A stretch of DNA of 64,000 bases from JBEBSD01 sp040394475. GTDB lineage: Bacteria > Bacteroidota > Bacteroidia > Cytophagales > Spirosomataceae. The DNA lies in NCBI GenBank assembly GCA_040394475.1, contig JBEBSD010000012.1, positions 1 to 64,000 on the forward strand, read 5' to 3'. The number at the start of each line of letters is the position of its first letter. Position 1 is the stretch's first letter. A program made the translations under genes and the position numbers. This document shows positions 28,147 through 38,359 of the stretch, piece by piece. Under the pieces are notes generated by a model, which saw nothing but the letters and a program-made list of their open reading frames with translations, had not been told where the DNA came from and ran no database searches.

Positions 28147-31100
28147 TCAGAATCTAAGATTAATCCCGGCAGTTATGGTTTTTACATAGGGATAGGAGTT
28201 ATAACCGGCAAACGGCATTTCGGGATCGATGTCAATACCCGTTTTGTTGAAATTCAACAGGTTAAATCCATTGATATAGACCCGCAGCCCTCTGCTATTA
28301 ATTTTGTCGGTCAATTGATGGGGAAGGGTGTAGCCCAGTTCAACCGATTTGAGCCGTAAATAATTGCCCGAACGCAGCCAAAAGTCGGAATCGGCTGTAT
28401 TATTTGCCCGGTCGGAAATGCCCAGGCGGGGATACACCCCATCAGGGTTATCAGTAGACCATGCTTCCGGACTAAACTGGTTGATATAACCGGTGTTATT
28501 GGAGCCGGCAAATACAAGGGTTCTTATCTGTATCGTCCGACCGCTGACACCCTGCATCAACAAAGAGAAATCGAACGCTCTGTACTGACCCGAAAGATTG
28601 AACCCGTAATACGTAGTGGGGGTATCGTTATAGTCCGTCATTACCCGGTCATAATTATCGATTACCCCGTCATCATTGTTATCAAGATATCGTATATCGC
28701 CCGGTTGAACCTTACCCGCAAACCGCTGAACGGGACTGTTGTCTATTTCGGCTTGCGATTGAAAAATTCCGTCGGATTGCAGCATCAGCTTACCCATTCC
28801 CGTTACTCCGGCAATGTTGTGTCCCTTTTGAAGCTGGTACGGAGCAAGCCCGGACGATTCGTTGATCCGTATAATTTTACTTTTGGCATACGTATAGTTA
28901 CCACCTAGTGAAAGGACAACTTCCCCGAAAGCATGCGTCAGGTTAACAAAACCCTCAAACCCCCTGAGCCGGGTTTCACCGTCATTGACCCTGTAGGAAG
29001 CCAGTCCGATAATGGAGGGATAAATCGGGTTGGTCAGGATATCGTTACGGCGTTCGTTGAAATAATTGGCAGATAGCTGCAGTGCGTTACCGAACAATTT
29101 GGCATCCAGTCCTACGTCTGTCTTGTAAGCCTTCTCCCAAGTAAGATCGGGGTTAGGCAAAGCTCTCTCCGAAGCTCCTTGCTGTGCCCCAAAACTCGTA
29201 CCGAACGGGTAACTGCCGTTGGTTACATTATAAAGGTGAGCATAGGCAAATTTCCCCGCTTCACCGGTAGAATTGTTACCGGATTTCCCATAGGATCCGC
29301 TGATTTTCAAATAATTAAGAAAGCCGGCATTTCGTAGGGACTTTTCATCTGAAACCACCCATCCTACTGCCACGGCCGGGAAAAAGCCAAACTGTTTTCC
29401 AGGCATATAGTTATCAACACCTGTATAGGATGTAACCAGATCTACATAATACCTGTCAATAAAGGAGTACGACATCCTTCCGGAAAAGCCCTGTCTTTTA
29501 TCGGCAAGTCTGACAGGATCGAAGCTGGTTGCCTGCTGATAACGCAGGGTACCTCTGAAATGATGCCCTTTAACAATCCTGTCATAATCAATTCCTGTCC
29601 ATAACTCATTGATGCGGGTCGGACTACTAAATGCCGACGTTCTGTAACCCAGCGGCGTTTGATTGCCATATCTGAACAATTCCCCGTCAAGCCCCTGTTC
29701 ATAAACCTCATATGTCTGACTCCTCCCGCTTGTGTAACGCCCGTTGATATCGAAGGTGTAAAAAAGATTAGCGGAAAGGCCTTTGGTCAGGAAATCAAGC
29801 TTATGGGTTGCATTGACTGTCCCCAACAGTACACGGGTAACGTCACTGATATATCCCTGGCTTTTAAGCTGTGCCAGGGGATTATCGCGGAACAGGTTGC
29901 TTCCGCCATAAGAGCCGTCCTTGTTGAGCATTGGAAAGGCATTGGGAGGCAAACCAAAAACCGTTCCTAAAAAGGAATTATTGGTACTTCCCGGCTCCCG
30001 GCGGTCTTCAACCCGTCCTCCCATATCCAGTTGAACACTCAACTGAGGCGTTACCTGCACATCCAGGTTAGTACGCAGGTTAAACCGTTGATAGCCGATG
30101 TTCGTATTGAAAAGCGGGGTATACGCGTTTTTGTATAATCCGTTTTGGTCAAAATAACTCAACGATGTAAAATATCGGATCGCTTTTGAACCTCCGGACG
30201 CCGTAAGCACATGGCGCTGTACCAGGGCATTGTTTTTGATAAAAGATTCCACGAAGTTATTATCCGGATAGCCATAGGGGTCACTGTTTGTACGATAAGC
30301 ATTCAAAGCCTCGGAAGTATACAACGGCTCAAACCCATCATTCTGCAGCGCCTGGTTATAGAGCGTCGCAAATGCATATGAATTTAAAGGCTTGGCCAAT
30401 GCCGTCGGAATTTGTGAACCGATTTGAGCATCATAGGTAAACCTTGTTTGCTCCGCACTTCCTCTTTTGGTTGTGATCAGTAAAACCCCATTAGCCGCCC
30501 GGTTTCCGTACCAGGCAAGAGAAGCGGCATCTTTTAAGACCGTAATCGCTTCTATTTCGTTAACATCCATATCAGAAAAATCCCTGGCAACGCCATCGAC
30601 CAGAAAAAGCGGAACATTGCTCCCTGCAAAGGAGGCCCGGTTACGGATGACAATGGTTGTTTCATCACGGCCCGGAGCGCTGCCGGTTTGCCAGACATTC
30701 AGACCCGGAAGCCTGCCCGATAGTAAATTGGTTAGAGAACTGGATGGGATCTGAGGTAAATCGGAACCTTTTAATGCGGCAATGGAGCTGTTGACCGCCC
30801 GCCGTTTCCGCGTATCAAAGGGGATAAAGACGTCGTCCTCCTCTCCACCTTCGGCAATACTGGCGCGTACCACTATCCTAATATTCTGGTCGTGACGCAA
30901 TACATCATAGAACGAAGTCAGGATTTCCTTCTTTGTAAAGACCAACACATCTCCCTGGCTTGCCCTCAGGCTGAAGCGCCCGGTCTCGTCAGTAAAAGTA
31001 TAATCATCCTTTTCCTGTACATCAACCCTGACCCCCGGAACAGGGGCATCGGTCGCATCAGTTACCATACCTGAAACCAGACTGCCCTCAAAACTTTGTG

Positions 31101-31176
31101 CCGGAACATTAAAATGCATCAAAAAAAGCAAGACGGTCAGAATAAGACAGTTATAATATAATTTCATAAAAATCAT
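28147..31176 (-). CDS. SusC/RagA TonB-dependent transporter without STN domain
   Basis: 1009 residues with signal peptide (ILTVLLFLMHFNVPAQ). The carboxypeptidase-like domain (VSGMVTDATDAPVPGVRVDV) leads to the plug (LLSGRLPGLNVWQTGSAPGR, VLKDAASLAWYGNRAANGVL) and a barrel ending ITAGINLRF. It has no STN domain, so it probably imports substrate without signalling to FecR. The STN-bearing SusC at 32848 would do that for both pairs. An ATG at 31167 is an equally good start. Confidence 0.95.
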   Translation of the reverse strand: MIFMKLYYNCLILTVLLFLMHFNVPAQSFEGSLVSGMVTDATDAPVPGVRVDVQEKDDYTFTDETGRFSLRASQGDVLVFTKKEILTSFYDVLRHDQNIRIVVRASIAEGGEEDDVFIPFDTRKRRAVNSSIAALKGSDLPQIPSSSLTNLLSGRLPGLNVWQTGSAPGRDETTIVIRNRASFAGSNVPLFLVDGVARDFSDMDVNEIEAITVLKDAASLAWYGNRAANGVLLITTKRGSAEQTRFTYDAQIGSQIPTALAKPLNSYAFATLYNQALQNDGFEPLYTSEALNAYRTNSDPYGYPDNNFVESFIKNNALVQRHVLTASGGSKAIRYFTSLSYFDQNGLYKNAYTPLFNTNIGYQRFNLRTNLDVQVTPQLSVQLDMGGRVEDRREPGSTNNSFLGTVFGLPPNAFPMLNKDGSYGGSNLFRDNPLAQLKSQGYISDVTRVLLGTVNATHKLDFLTKGLSANLFYTFDINGRYTSGRSQTYEVYEQGLDGELFRYGNQTPLGYRTSAFSSPTRINELWTGIDYDRIVKGHHFRGTLRYQQATSFDPVRLADKRQGFSGRMSYSFIDRYYVDLVTSYTGVDNYMPGKQFGFFPAVAVGWVVSDEKSLRNAGFLNYLKISGSYGKSGNNSTGEAGKFAYAHLYNVTNGSYPFGTSFGAQQGASERALPNPDLTWEKAYKTDVGLDAKLFGNALQLSANYFNERRNDILTNPIYPSIIGLASYRVNDGETRLRGFEGFVNLTHAFGEVVLSLGGNYTYAKSKIIRINESSGLAPYQLQKGHNIAGVTGMGKLMLQSDGIFQSQAEIDNSPVQRFAGKVQPGDIRYLDNNDDGVIDNYDRVMTDYNDTPTTYYGFNLSGQYRAFDFSLLMQGVSGRTIQIRTLVFAGSNNTGYINQFSPEAWSTDNPDGVYPRLGISDRANNTADSDFWLRSGNYLRLKSVELGYTLPHQLTDKINSRGLRVYINGFNLLNFNKTGIDIDPEMPFAGYNSYPYVKTITAGINLRF

Positions 31177-31192
31177 TTTTAAGGTTTAGGTT

Positions 31193-32824
31193 TTACCAGC
31201 CTGGATTCTGGACCAGGTGCTTGCTTTTCTGAACTTCATCGCGGGGTATCGGATACAGATGCATATGCTCTTCAAACACTTTCTGGTAGGTTTCCGCTAC
31301 GGGAACCTTCGTATAGGTGAAATCACCATTTGCCAGCCGTTCTACGTTCATACCATATCCCGTGGCATTGATTAATTCAACACCTCTTTTCCAACGCATA
31401 ATGTCGTACCATCTGTGATCTTCAAATGCAAGCTCCACCGCCCGTTCATTTTGTATCCGATCCCTCATAGCATCCTTTCCCATCCCTTCGGGAAGATCCG
31501 GCATTCCGGCCCGCCGCCTTAGCTGGTTGATCGCATTGTACACGCCGGCATCCGGACCGGCAGCCTCATTCTGAGCCTCTGCATAGTTCAGCAGAATCTC
31601 ACCGTACCGATAAAAAATATAGTTTAAAAAAGCAGTCTGCTGCCCGGGGGCCTGATAAATTTCAGGCCATAGTTTGCGGCAATAATACCGTGTAGCACTA
31701 TAGGTGATTGTTCCTTCGGAATAATCCTTGCCGCCATTCCACATTTCCATTTTGCGACCCTGCCAGGGAGCATCGTTATACAAAATATTGCTGTAGAACC
31801 TCGGATCCCGATTTTGATAAGGATGTGCAGGATCATATCCCGAGCCGGCAGCCCCAATAGGCATCCCGTTTTGCATTTCATACAGATCCACATGATTCTG
31901 CGTCGGGTTAACCGTACTGCTTCCTCCTCCGGAACCAGGAGAAACAATATTGGCACTCATCCAGGACCATGCCCTTGGCCCCCTGACTTTGATGAGGATA
32001 TACTCACTTGAAGTTCCGTTACCGGGAGGGCTAAGGATTTCATCATAGCTGGGGTGCAGGGTGTACAGGTTTAGATCCATCACCTCTTTCGCCGCACTCG
32101 CAGCCGCCTGCCATTTGGACACATTGCTCTCCGGATTGTGCAAGGGGCTGGCTGCGTAAAGCAGCGTACGGCTTTTCAGCGCCAGCGCAGCGCCCAGCGT
32201 CGGTCTTCCATAGTTAGCCGGATCATGTTCAACCGGCAGTAAAGTAACCGCTTGCGAAAGGTTATCAATAATAAAGGCAACGCACTCCTCGTAAGTGTTT
32301 CTTGGAAAATCAATATCGTCGGTGGGATTGTGGGCTTTGTCGACTATGACGACGCTTCCAAACCTCTTAAGGAGCTCAAAGTAAAAAAAAGCCCGCAGGT
32401 AATACATCTCGCCTTTGATTCTCTGAGGATTATGATCAGCGCCCCATTCTACTTCATCTATTTTGGAAAGCATCTTGTTGACCACCCTTATTCCTCCATA
32501 ACATTTGGTCCACATCTCTGAAGTGTCGTGGGTATGTTGATGGAACAAGCCCTTATTGAGCGTATAAATAGGAGCATTGATGTTTAATGCGTTGGTTCCT
32601 ACGGCCTCGTCTGAGGCCTGGGCCGGGCCGGTTCCCCCAAAGCGAAGGTAGTCGCTCGGCAAAAAACTATACGCGTTGTCGGCAAACTGAGCGGCCAGGA
32701 CAGGACTGGAAAAAACCTTCGCCTCGTCCAGTGCTACATCCGGGGCCACTTCCAGGAATTTCTGGTCACACCCTGTTGAAAATACTATTAACCATAGTAT
32801 GTATAAAACGGTAACTTTTTTCAT
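31193..32824 (-). CDS. SusD/RagB family lipoprotein (second locus, proximal pair)
   Basis: 543 residues; lipoprotein signal VFSTGC near residue 19, then DQKFLEVAPDVALDE. The conserved parts are GEMYYLRAFFYFELLKRFGS, NPTQNHVDLYEMQNGMP, LRRRAGMPDLPEGMGKD, RAVELAFEDHRWYDIMRWKR and the end KHLVQNPGW. It partners the SusC at 32848, 23 bp upstream, as surface glycan-binding lid. Confidence 0.95.
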   Translation of the reverse strand: MKKVTVLYILWLIVFSTGCDQKFLEVAPDVALDEAKVFSSPVLAAQFADNAYSFLPSDYLRFGGTGPAQASDEAVGTNALNINAPIYTLNKGLFHQHTHDTSEMWTKCYGGIRVVNKMLSKIDEVEWGADHNPQRIKGEMYYLRAFFYFELLKRFGSVVIVDKAHNPTDDIDFPRNTYEECVAFIIDNLSQAVTLLPVEHDPANYGRPTLGAALALKSRTLLYAASPLHNPESNVSKWQAAASAAKEVMDLNLYTLHPSYDEILSPPGNGTSSEYILIKVRGPRAWSWMSANIVSPGSGGGSSTVNPTQNHVDLYEMQNGMPIGAAGSGYDPAHPYQNRDPRFYSNILYNDAPWQGRKMEMWNGGKDYSEGTITYSATRYYCRKLWPEIYQAPGQQTAFLNYIFYRYGEILLNYAEAQNEAAGPDAGVYNAINQLRRRAGMPDLPEGMGKDAMRDRIQNERAVELAFEDHRWYDIMRWKRGVELINATGYGMNVERLANGDFTYTKVPVAETYQKVFEEHMHLYPIPRDEVQKSKHLVQNPGW

Positions 32825-32847
32825 TTTTTACAAAGTTTAGGAGAAGG

Positions 32848-35800
32848 CTACAACTCTACATTAATACCCAGATTGTAAATACGGGAAGTAGGGTAAACAG
32901 CGTTTATCGCGCCACCATACGATCGTCCCTGAATGTTTTCCGGGTCGGTATACAACACTTTAGACCACGTGTAAAGATTTTGACATGAAAGGCTGACCCG
33001 AAAGTTTTTTGTACCGACTAACTGGTTGAACTTAGCCGGTAGCTGATAGGAAAGCATCACATTCCTGATCTTCAGGTAGCTGGCATCAGTTTGCAAAAAA
33101 TCATTTTTTGCATAGCTCATAAAATTGCCTCCTATGGCCGGTTGTAATGCAGGCCATGTCGCATTTTCGGCATTCTCGGGAGTCCATCTGCCCAAAAGGT
33201 GCTCGTACATTTGATTGGCTGCGTTAACCCTTTGGTCAAACTGGAGATCTGTACTGACATTGGTGACTCCTTGAAACATCACGGAGAACGCCATTCCCTT
33301 CCAGTTCAAACTGGGTTCCAGACTGTACGTATATTCAGGTACGCTCGAATAGCCGATCGGAGCTATATCATCTGCACTAATCACCCCGTCCCCGTTAAAA
33401 TCCCTGTATTTCAGATCCCCGGGAATCGGCTTGCCAAGGCTATTGGGATAATAATTGTCAATATCAGTCTGTGATTGATAAAAACCATCAGTCTGGTACC
33501 CTCTAAACTGGCCAATCCGGTAACCGGCTATTTTTTGATAATCCGGGCGATCCTGCGGCTCGTCCAGATTGATGATCCTGTTCGTGGCATGGCTGAATTG
33601 TGCACTGATGCCATATTCAACATCGCCGATCCTGTTGTGGTGCCGCAGTTCAATTTCGTATCCCTTGTTGTATACCTCGCCAAGATTTACACTTGGGTAA
33701 GCCTCTCCATATGCCGCCAATCCCGATAGTCTGTTCAATAAAATATCGGTCCTCCGTTCGTCGAAAAGGTCAAAATTCAGGACCAATGCCGCGTTTAAGA
33801 AACTGCTCTCGAGTCCGATATTGCGTTTGGTCGATTTTTCCCAGGTAATAAACGGGTTGCCGATGCGCGAGTGAATAACGGCCGGGTAAGTAACGATCGA
33901 GGTCGGAAGACCGAACTGGGTTGCTGTGTTGGGATTGCCCGAGATAGTTGTTGTCGTATTGTATTCTTCCAGATATAAAAATCGATTACCCCCGATCTTA
34001 TCAAATCCTATCTTACCATAGGATCCTCTTATTTTCAGGTGATCTATCCAGGTAAGAGGTTTTAAGAAAGCTTCGTTACCAATATTCCATCCGGCAGAAA
34101 CGGCCGGGAAAAAGCCGTACCTCTTTCCGGCGGCAAAATTCTCCGATCCGTTATAAGCTCCGTTAAATTCGGCAAAATATCGATCCTGATAATTGTATGT
34201 CGCCCTTAGAACCAGTCCTTGTGAGGCGAACTGGGGTTGGGCGCCAATGGTTTTCTGGGCCTGTCTCTGAAAAAGCACCAATCCGGAAATACCATGCTCC
34301 CCGAATTGCCCGACATAATTCAGACTACTTTGCCAGTTGTAGTTAATCGACCCGTCGTAAGAGGTTGCAATTGCGCCGAGGGGAATATCATTGTCGCTTC
34401 CGGAAGTTGTGCCCTTAACGATCTGATCGGTTTCTTTGTTAATGTAATAAGACGTAAAAGACCCTTGTTGTCTTAAATTGGAGATGAAATAGGTATCATA
34501 TGCATATTGTGTGCGGAAAGAAAGGCCATTCAGGACTTTATCCAATTTATAGTCCAGGGCAATCGTACTCTCAATACCATTATTTTGCGTAATGAAATAG
34601 CCATAGCGCGTTAATAGTCCCAGGGGATTTATAAGGTTTGTTCCCGCGCTGGGGTTTTCCATAAAACGACCGTCCGGTAAAGTAGGCAAAAAGCCGTATG
34701 CCGGAACAGCGTGAAGCCTGGAAATCAAATACTCCATTTCATAGTCCTTCTGACCGGAATGCCCGGCAGGGGAATAACGATGCTCTAACCGTCCGCCAAG
34801 TTTAATTGAAAAGGACAAATCAGAAGTCAGGTTGAGATCGACATTGGACCTGAAATTGTAGCGGTTATAGCTGGGTGTAGTGGTATAGCCATAGGGATTA
34901 TCAAATTTTTTGAACAGCCCGTCTTCAAAAAGATAACCGGCAGATACAAAATATTTTGCCTTTTTGGTTCCGCCCGAAACGTTGATATTATGCTGCGTCT
35001 GTGGAAAGTATTTACGCGTCATAAAGTCAAACCAATTAAAATCAGGATAGCGAAGCGGGTCGGAATGATTTTTAAATTTCAACAATTCATCTTGTGTATA
35101 TTTCGGCTCCCCGCCTATATTGGCATAGGCCTCGTTCAACAGAATGGCGCTTTGATAGGCGTCTAACGTCTTCGGAAGATCTGTATACGTTTGGATCGCC
35201 GCATTGCCGCTATAGGCAATGCGCGGCTTACCTTCTTTGCCCACTTTCGTCGTAATCAGTATCACCCCATTTCCTCCTTTAATACCAAAAAGTGCTGTAG
35301 CCGATGCATCCTTTAAAACCGAGATTGTTTCAATTTCATTCGGATCAATGTCCCCGAAAGACTGTCGCTCCGCACCATCTACAATCACTAACGGAGCAGA
35401 AGAACCGGTAGTGGCACGTCCCCGGATAAAGATATCTCCCTGGTTAGAGCCAGGCTTCCCACTTCTCTGCGTCACAAAAACCCCCGGCATCCGCCCGGTC
35501 ATGCTATTGGTTACATTACTCGTTGGCGACTTCAAAATGTCTTCTGTCTTAATCGATGCTATCGCTCCGGTCAGGGTTGATTTCTTCTGTACGCCATACC
35601 CTACTACCACCACTTCTTCCAGCGCTTTTTCATCTACCTCCAGCATTACTTCGATTGAAGTTCTGTTCCCCACAGTTACTTCCCGGCTCGCGTAGCCCAC
35701 AAACGAAAACACCAGCACTGCTTGTTCGTCTGCAATACTCAGCGTAAACTCCCCGTCAGCGTTCGTCGCGGTGCCCTGGGTGGTGCCTTTTACTAAAATA

Positions 35801-36273
35801 TTGACCCCCGGCAGCGTGCCGCCGCTTTCATCGGTCACCCTGCCGCTCACTTTCCGGTCGGGCGCCGGCTCCTCCTCGTCCGTGCCGACGGGAGCGGATG
35901 ACTCGCTTTCCCTTTCATAGACGCGCTCCAGGATGACGAAATCTCCCGAAACGCTATACTTTATACGTAAAGGCTCCAGCATCTCCTTCAGTAATTCTTC
36001 GAGCGGTTGGTTGAACGACCGGATCGTCACTTTCTGGTCTCGTACCATGGACGCGGTATAGGTAAACCGCACCGCTGTCGATTTTTCCAAACGGTTTAAA
36101 ACACTCTTGAGACTTTCGTCCTTTGCTGTAAACGATACCTTTTTACGCAACAGCTCCTGCGCCGATCCCGGGTGCGCATACGAAATGCCGGTCACCAGGA
36201 AGAGGAGCAGTATGGGAAAACTTACTTTCATAAGAATATGAATGTAATAGTAATTGGTATTTCTTTTTTTCAT
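32848..36273 (-). CDS. SusC/RagA TonB-dependent transporter with STN signalling domain
   Basis: 1141 residues. Order: signal region (an internal ATG at 36231 gives the cleaner signal peptide, MKVSFPILLLFLVTG), STN domain (about 45-115, VRFTYTASMVRDQKVTIRSF), carboxypeptidase-like domain (GRVTDESGGTLPGVNILVKG), TonB box region (EEVVVVGYGVQKKST), plug (GRMPGVFVTQRSGKPG, VLKDASATALFGIKGGNGVI) and the 22-strand barrel ending YNLGINVEL. The STN domain is the sensor that contacts the FecR encoded upstream at 36447-37499. It is intact and the same length as the interrupted SusC at 12637-16062. Confidence 0.95.
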   Translation of the reverse strand: MKKRNTNYYYIHILMKVSFPILLLFLVTGISYAHPGSAQELLRKKVSFTAKDESLKSVLNRLEKSTAVRFTYTASMVRDQKVTIRSFNQPLEELLKEMLEPLRIKYSVSGDFVILERVYERESESSAPVGTDEEEPAPDRKVSGRVTDESGGTLPGVNILVKGTTQGTATNADGEFTLSIADEQAVLVFSFVGYASREVTVGNRTSIEVMLEVDEKALEEVVVVGYGVQKKSTLTGAIASIKTEDILKSPTSNVTNSMTGRMPGVFVTQRSGKPGSNQGDIFIRGRATTGSSAPLVIVDGAERQSFGDIDPNEIETISVLKDASATALFGIKGGNGVILITTKVGKEGKPRIAYSGNAAIQTYTDLPKTLDAYQSAILLNEAYANIGGEPKYTQDELLKFKNHSDPLRYPDFNWFDFMTRKYFPQTQHNINVSGGTKKAKYFVSAGYLFEDGLFKKFDNPYGYTTTPSYNRYNFRSNVDLNLTSDLSFSIKLGGRLEHRYSPAGHSGQKDYEMEYLISRLHAVPAYGFLPTLPDGRFMENPSAGTNLINPLGLLTRYGYFITQNNGIESTIALDYKLDKVLNGLSFRTQYAYDTYFISNLRQQGSFTSYYINKETDQIVKGTTSGSDNDIPLGAIATSYDGSINYNWQSSLNYVGQFGEHGISGLVLFQRQAQKTIGAQPQFASQGLVLRATYNYQDRYFAEFNGAYNGSENFAAGKRYGFFPAVSAGWNIGNEAFLKPLTWIDHLKIRGSYGKIGFDKIGGNRFLYLEEYNTTTTISGNPNTATQFGLPTSIVTYPAVIHSRIGNPFITWEKSTKRNIGLESSFLNAALVLNFDLFDERRTDILLNRLSGLAAYGEAYPSVNLGEVYNKGYEIELRHHNRIGDVEYGISAQFSHATNRIINLDEPQDRPDYQKIAGYRIGQFRGYQTDGFYQSQTDIDNYYPNSLGKPIPGDLKYRDFNGDGVISADDIAPIGYSSVPEYTYSLEPSLNWKGMAFSVMFQGVTNVSTDLQFDQRVNAANQMYEHLLGRWTPENAENATWPALQPAIGGNFMSYAKNDFLQTDASYLKIRNVMLSYQLPAKFNQLVGTKNFRVSLSCQNLYTWSKVLYTDPENIQGRSYGGAINAVYPTSRIYNLGINVEL

Positions 36274-36360
36274 AATTTGACTCTGTTTCTGGAAAAAGGA
36301 ACATAAATCTCCCGGTTTCCCTCACGGGAACGTGTTAAGCAATTAGCCTGGGGAGTTTGG

Positions 36361-36395
36361 TCCGGTGGCGCTCGACCCGTCACCGGATTTTTTTT
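36361..36395 (+). terminator. Plus-strand terminator-like hairpin in the FecR-SusC gap
   Basis: A perfect 7-bp stem (TCCGGTG/CACCGGA) with a 13-nt loop is followed by eight T residues on the plus strand. All nearby genes are on the minus strand, where the hairpin has no T-tail. It could stop antisense transcription entering FecR, or be chance. Confidence 0.45.
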
Positions 36396-36446
36396 CTAAT
36401 GGGCTAGTCTTTTGTCATAGGCGGGCGGTTGCACTTGTTAGTAACA

Positions 36447-37499
36447 TTATTCACATCCGGCACTTTCAATGATAACGCCATCGTCGGTTACCCGGTAGGT
36501 GGCTTTGATGGTCCGGCAAAGAATGTCCAGCTTTTGATAAAACGGCTCCTCACGGAACGGCAGGGTTACATAACAATCCCGGAGCATTGTTTCGTCGAAT
36601 TGTATGGAAATCCCATACGCTTTTTCCAACACACGGAAAATGGTACCGGCGGGCTCACCGTCAAAGACAAACCGCTCTTTCAATTCCTCCTCGTCTACCA
36701 TTACCGGCACTTCCGCCAGCATCTTGGTAAATGTTTGCTCGGAAGCCAGGTAAACGGCTTTTTGGTTAGGTGTCAGCACCAGGGGAGCTGACTCGTTGCC
36801 TGCCCGTGAAACGGCTACCTTACCCGTATTAACCGTTACCGACACGTCACGGGCGCCCGAACGTACGGTAAAGCTGGTCCCCAGTACACGGGTTGTAATC
36901 CCGCCTGCATACACGGAAAAGGGCCGCAGCGTATCCCGCTTCACATCAAAAAAGGCTTCTCCGACCAGGTTTACATTTCGCATGGCCGCCTGTTCAAATC
37001 CCTTGGAATAGGTGATCTGGCTACCCGGAGAGAGCTTCACCAGGCTCCCGTCGGGCAGGCGGATGGTCTTGTCGGCTTTTTCCCCATTGAATAGTTCCAC
37101 CGAACCTTCTTCTGCCGTTACGGCAACCGGGTCGGGGGACGGCCGGCTGTACCAATAATAGCCGAGTCCTCCAACCGTCAGCAGCAGCATTGCCGCATAC
37201 CGTATCCAGCTGTGCCAGAGGGAGCGCGTTTCCGGTTTGTCGATATCGGCAAGAATGGCATCGATATCCCGGAATAACTGTTCATCCGACAAGGAAGAGG
37301 GCTGACTTTTCCATTCCCGGAGGAGGAGTACCGCCTTTTCAACCATTTCCTTTTTTTCAGGATAGTACCTTACCAAATCTTCCCAGAGGGTCCCGGAAAG
37401 CGACACCCCGGAATGTACCCACGCTCTGAAGGCCTCATCCAGTAAAAAATCTTCCAGCTTATAATTTTTATACCTTTCCATCACGGATATAGTTGCCAC
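36447..37499 (-). CDS. FecR family anti-sigma factor
   Basis: 350 residues. The cytoplasmic N-terminal part (about 1-95) is followed by one membrane segment (AAMLLLTVGGLGYYWYS), the FecR domain (IRLPDGSLVKLSPGSQITYS, GEAFFDVKR, VLGTSFTVR) and a C-terminal DUF4974 domain. It should bind the sigma factor encoded upstream and receive the signal from the SusC STN domain encoded downstream. This single FecR probably controls both SusC/SusD pairs. Confidence 0.92.
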   Translation of the reverse strand: MATISVMERYKNYKLEDFLLDEAFRAWVHSGVSLSGTLWEDLVRYYPEKKEMVEKAVLLLREWKSQPSSLSDEQLFRDIDAILADIDKPETRSLWHSWIRYAAMLLLTVGGLGYYWYSRPSPDPVAVTAEEGSVELFNGEKADKTIRLPDGSLVKLSPGSQITYSKGFEQAAMRNVNLVGEAFFDVKRDTLRPFSVYAGGITTRVLGTSFTVRSGARDVSVTVNTGKVAVSRAGNESAPLVLTPNQKAVYLASEQTFTKMLAEVPVMVDEEELKERFVFDGEPAGTIFRVLEKAYGISIQFDETMLRDCYVTLPFREEPFYQKLDILCRTIKATYRVTDDGVIIESAGCE

Positions 37500-37581
37500 T
37501 TTCTGTAATAGTGGGATTTCCGTTCCGGAATAATGATAAAAATCCGGTTATTTTTTATAAAATTCTACAAATGACTGATTA

Positions 37582-38196
37582 TCAGCAAAATAAAAAAGCA
37601 AGAAGCAGGTAGTATTCTGCTTTCCACAATGCTTTAAAGGCCCGGAGCGCCGTATACAACAGGTTAGCGGTGGCAGCCCGCGAAATCCCCAGAAGGTGGG
37701 CGATCTGCTCATTGGAAAGTTCTTCGAAAAATTTCAGGTGGAGCACTTCCTGCTGGCGGCGGGAAAGCCGTAACAGGGTATGCTGTATCTGATGCGATTG
37801 TCGTTTGAAAGCTTCCTCTTCCACAAAGCCCAGTCGGGGTTCTTCTGCCGCCTCTTCTTCCAGACCTTCCCAATCGGTGAGGTACGGTTGTTTGTGCTTT
37901 CCCCGGAAAATCTGGTGCCGCAGCGCCTTGAACAGATAAAGCTTCAGATTTTCGGTATTATGAAGATATTCCCGTCTTTCCCACAGGCTGACCAGCAGAT
38001 CATGCAAGTCGTCACGCAGTCGTTCGGGATCGCTTTGAAAGCGGATGCCATAATCGAACATAGGACGGTAATACCCTAACAACAACTGCTCAAAAGCAGC
38101 CTTGTCACCCTTACGAAAGGCCTCCCAAATGTTGGTATCCTGATCAGCCACCTGAATTAAAAACGTTAGTAGAGCCGCTAAGGTAATGAATTGCAT
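37582..38196 (-). CDS. ECF RNA polymerase sigma-70 factor
   Basis: Up to 204 residues. Region 2: AFEQLLLGYYRPMFDYGIR and LRDDLHDLLVSLWERREYL. Region 4: LSRRQQEVLHLKFFEELSNE followed by QIAHLLGISRAATANLLYTA. The first 15 residues (MQFITLAALLTFLIQ) are hydrophobic and unlike a sigma factor; a GTG codon just after them would give a more normal start at VADQDTNIWEAF. It heads the second uptake locus and is divergent from the pyruvyl transferase gene, with a 163-bp intergenic region in which I see no exact promoter match. Confidence 0.9.
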   Translation of the reverse strand: MQFITLAALLTFLIQVADQDTNIWEAFRKGDKAAFEQLLLGYYRPMFDYGIRFQSDPERLRDDLHDLLVSLWERREYLHNTENLKLYLFKALRHQIFRGKHKQPYLTDWEGLEEEAAEEPRLGFVEEEAFKRQSHQIQHTLLRLSRRQQEVLHLKFFEELSNEQIAHLLGISRAATANLLYTALRAFKALWKAEYYLLLAFLFC

Positions 38197-38359
38197 TGTT
38201 TTTACAAAAAACAGGAGAAAAGAGCATCCGTTATCCGATCCGTTGCCTCCGTCGTTACGGCAAAGGCACGATTAAGCGGTTCAAATTCGTTTTATAAGCT
38301 TTCGACCGGTTTAAGGGTCATATTTTGTCTTACAATCGATTCACATAATACATAACGGA

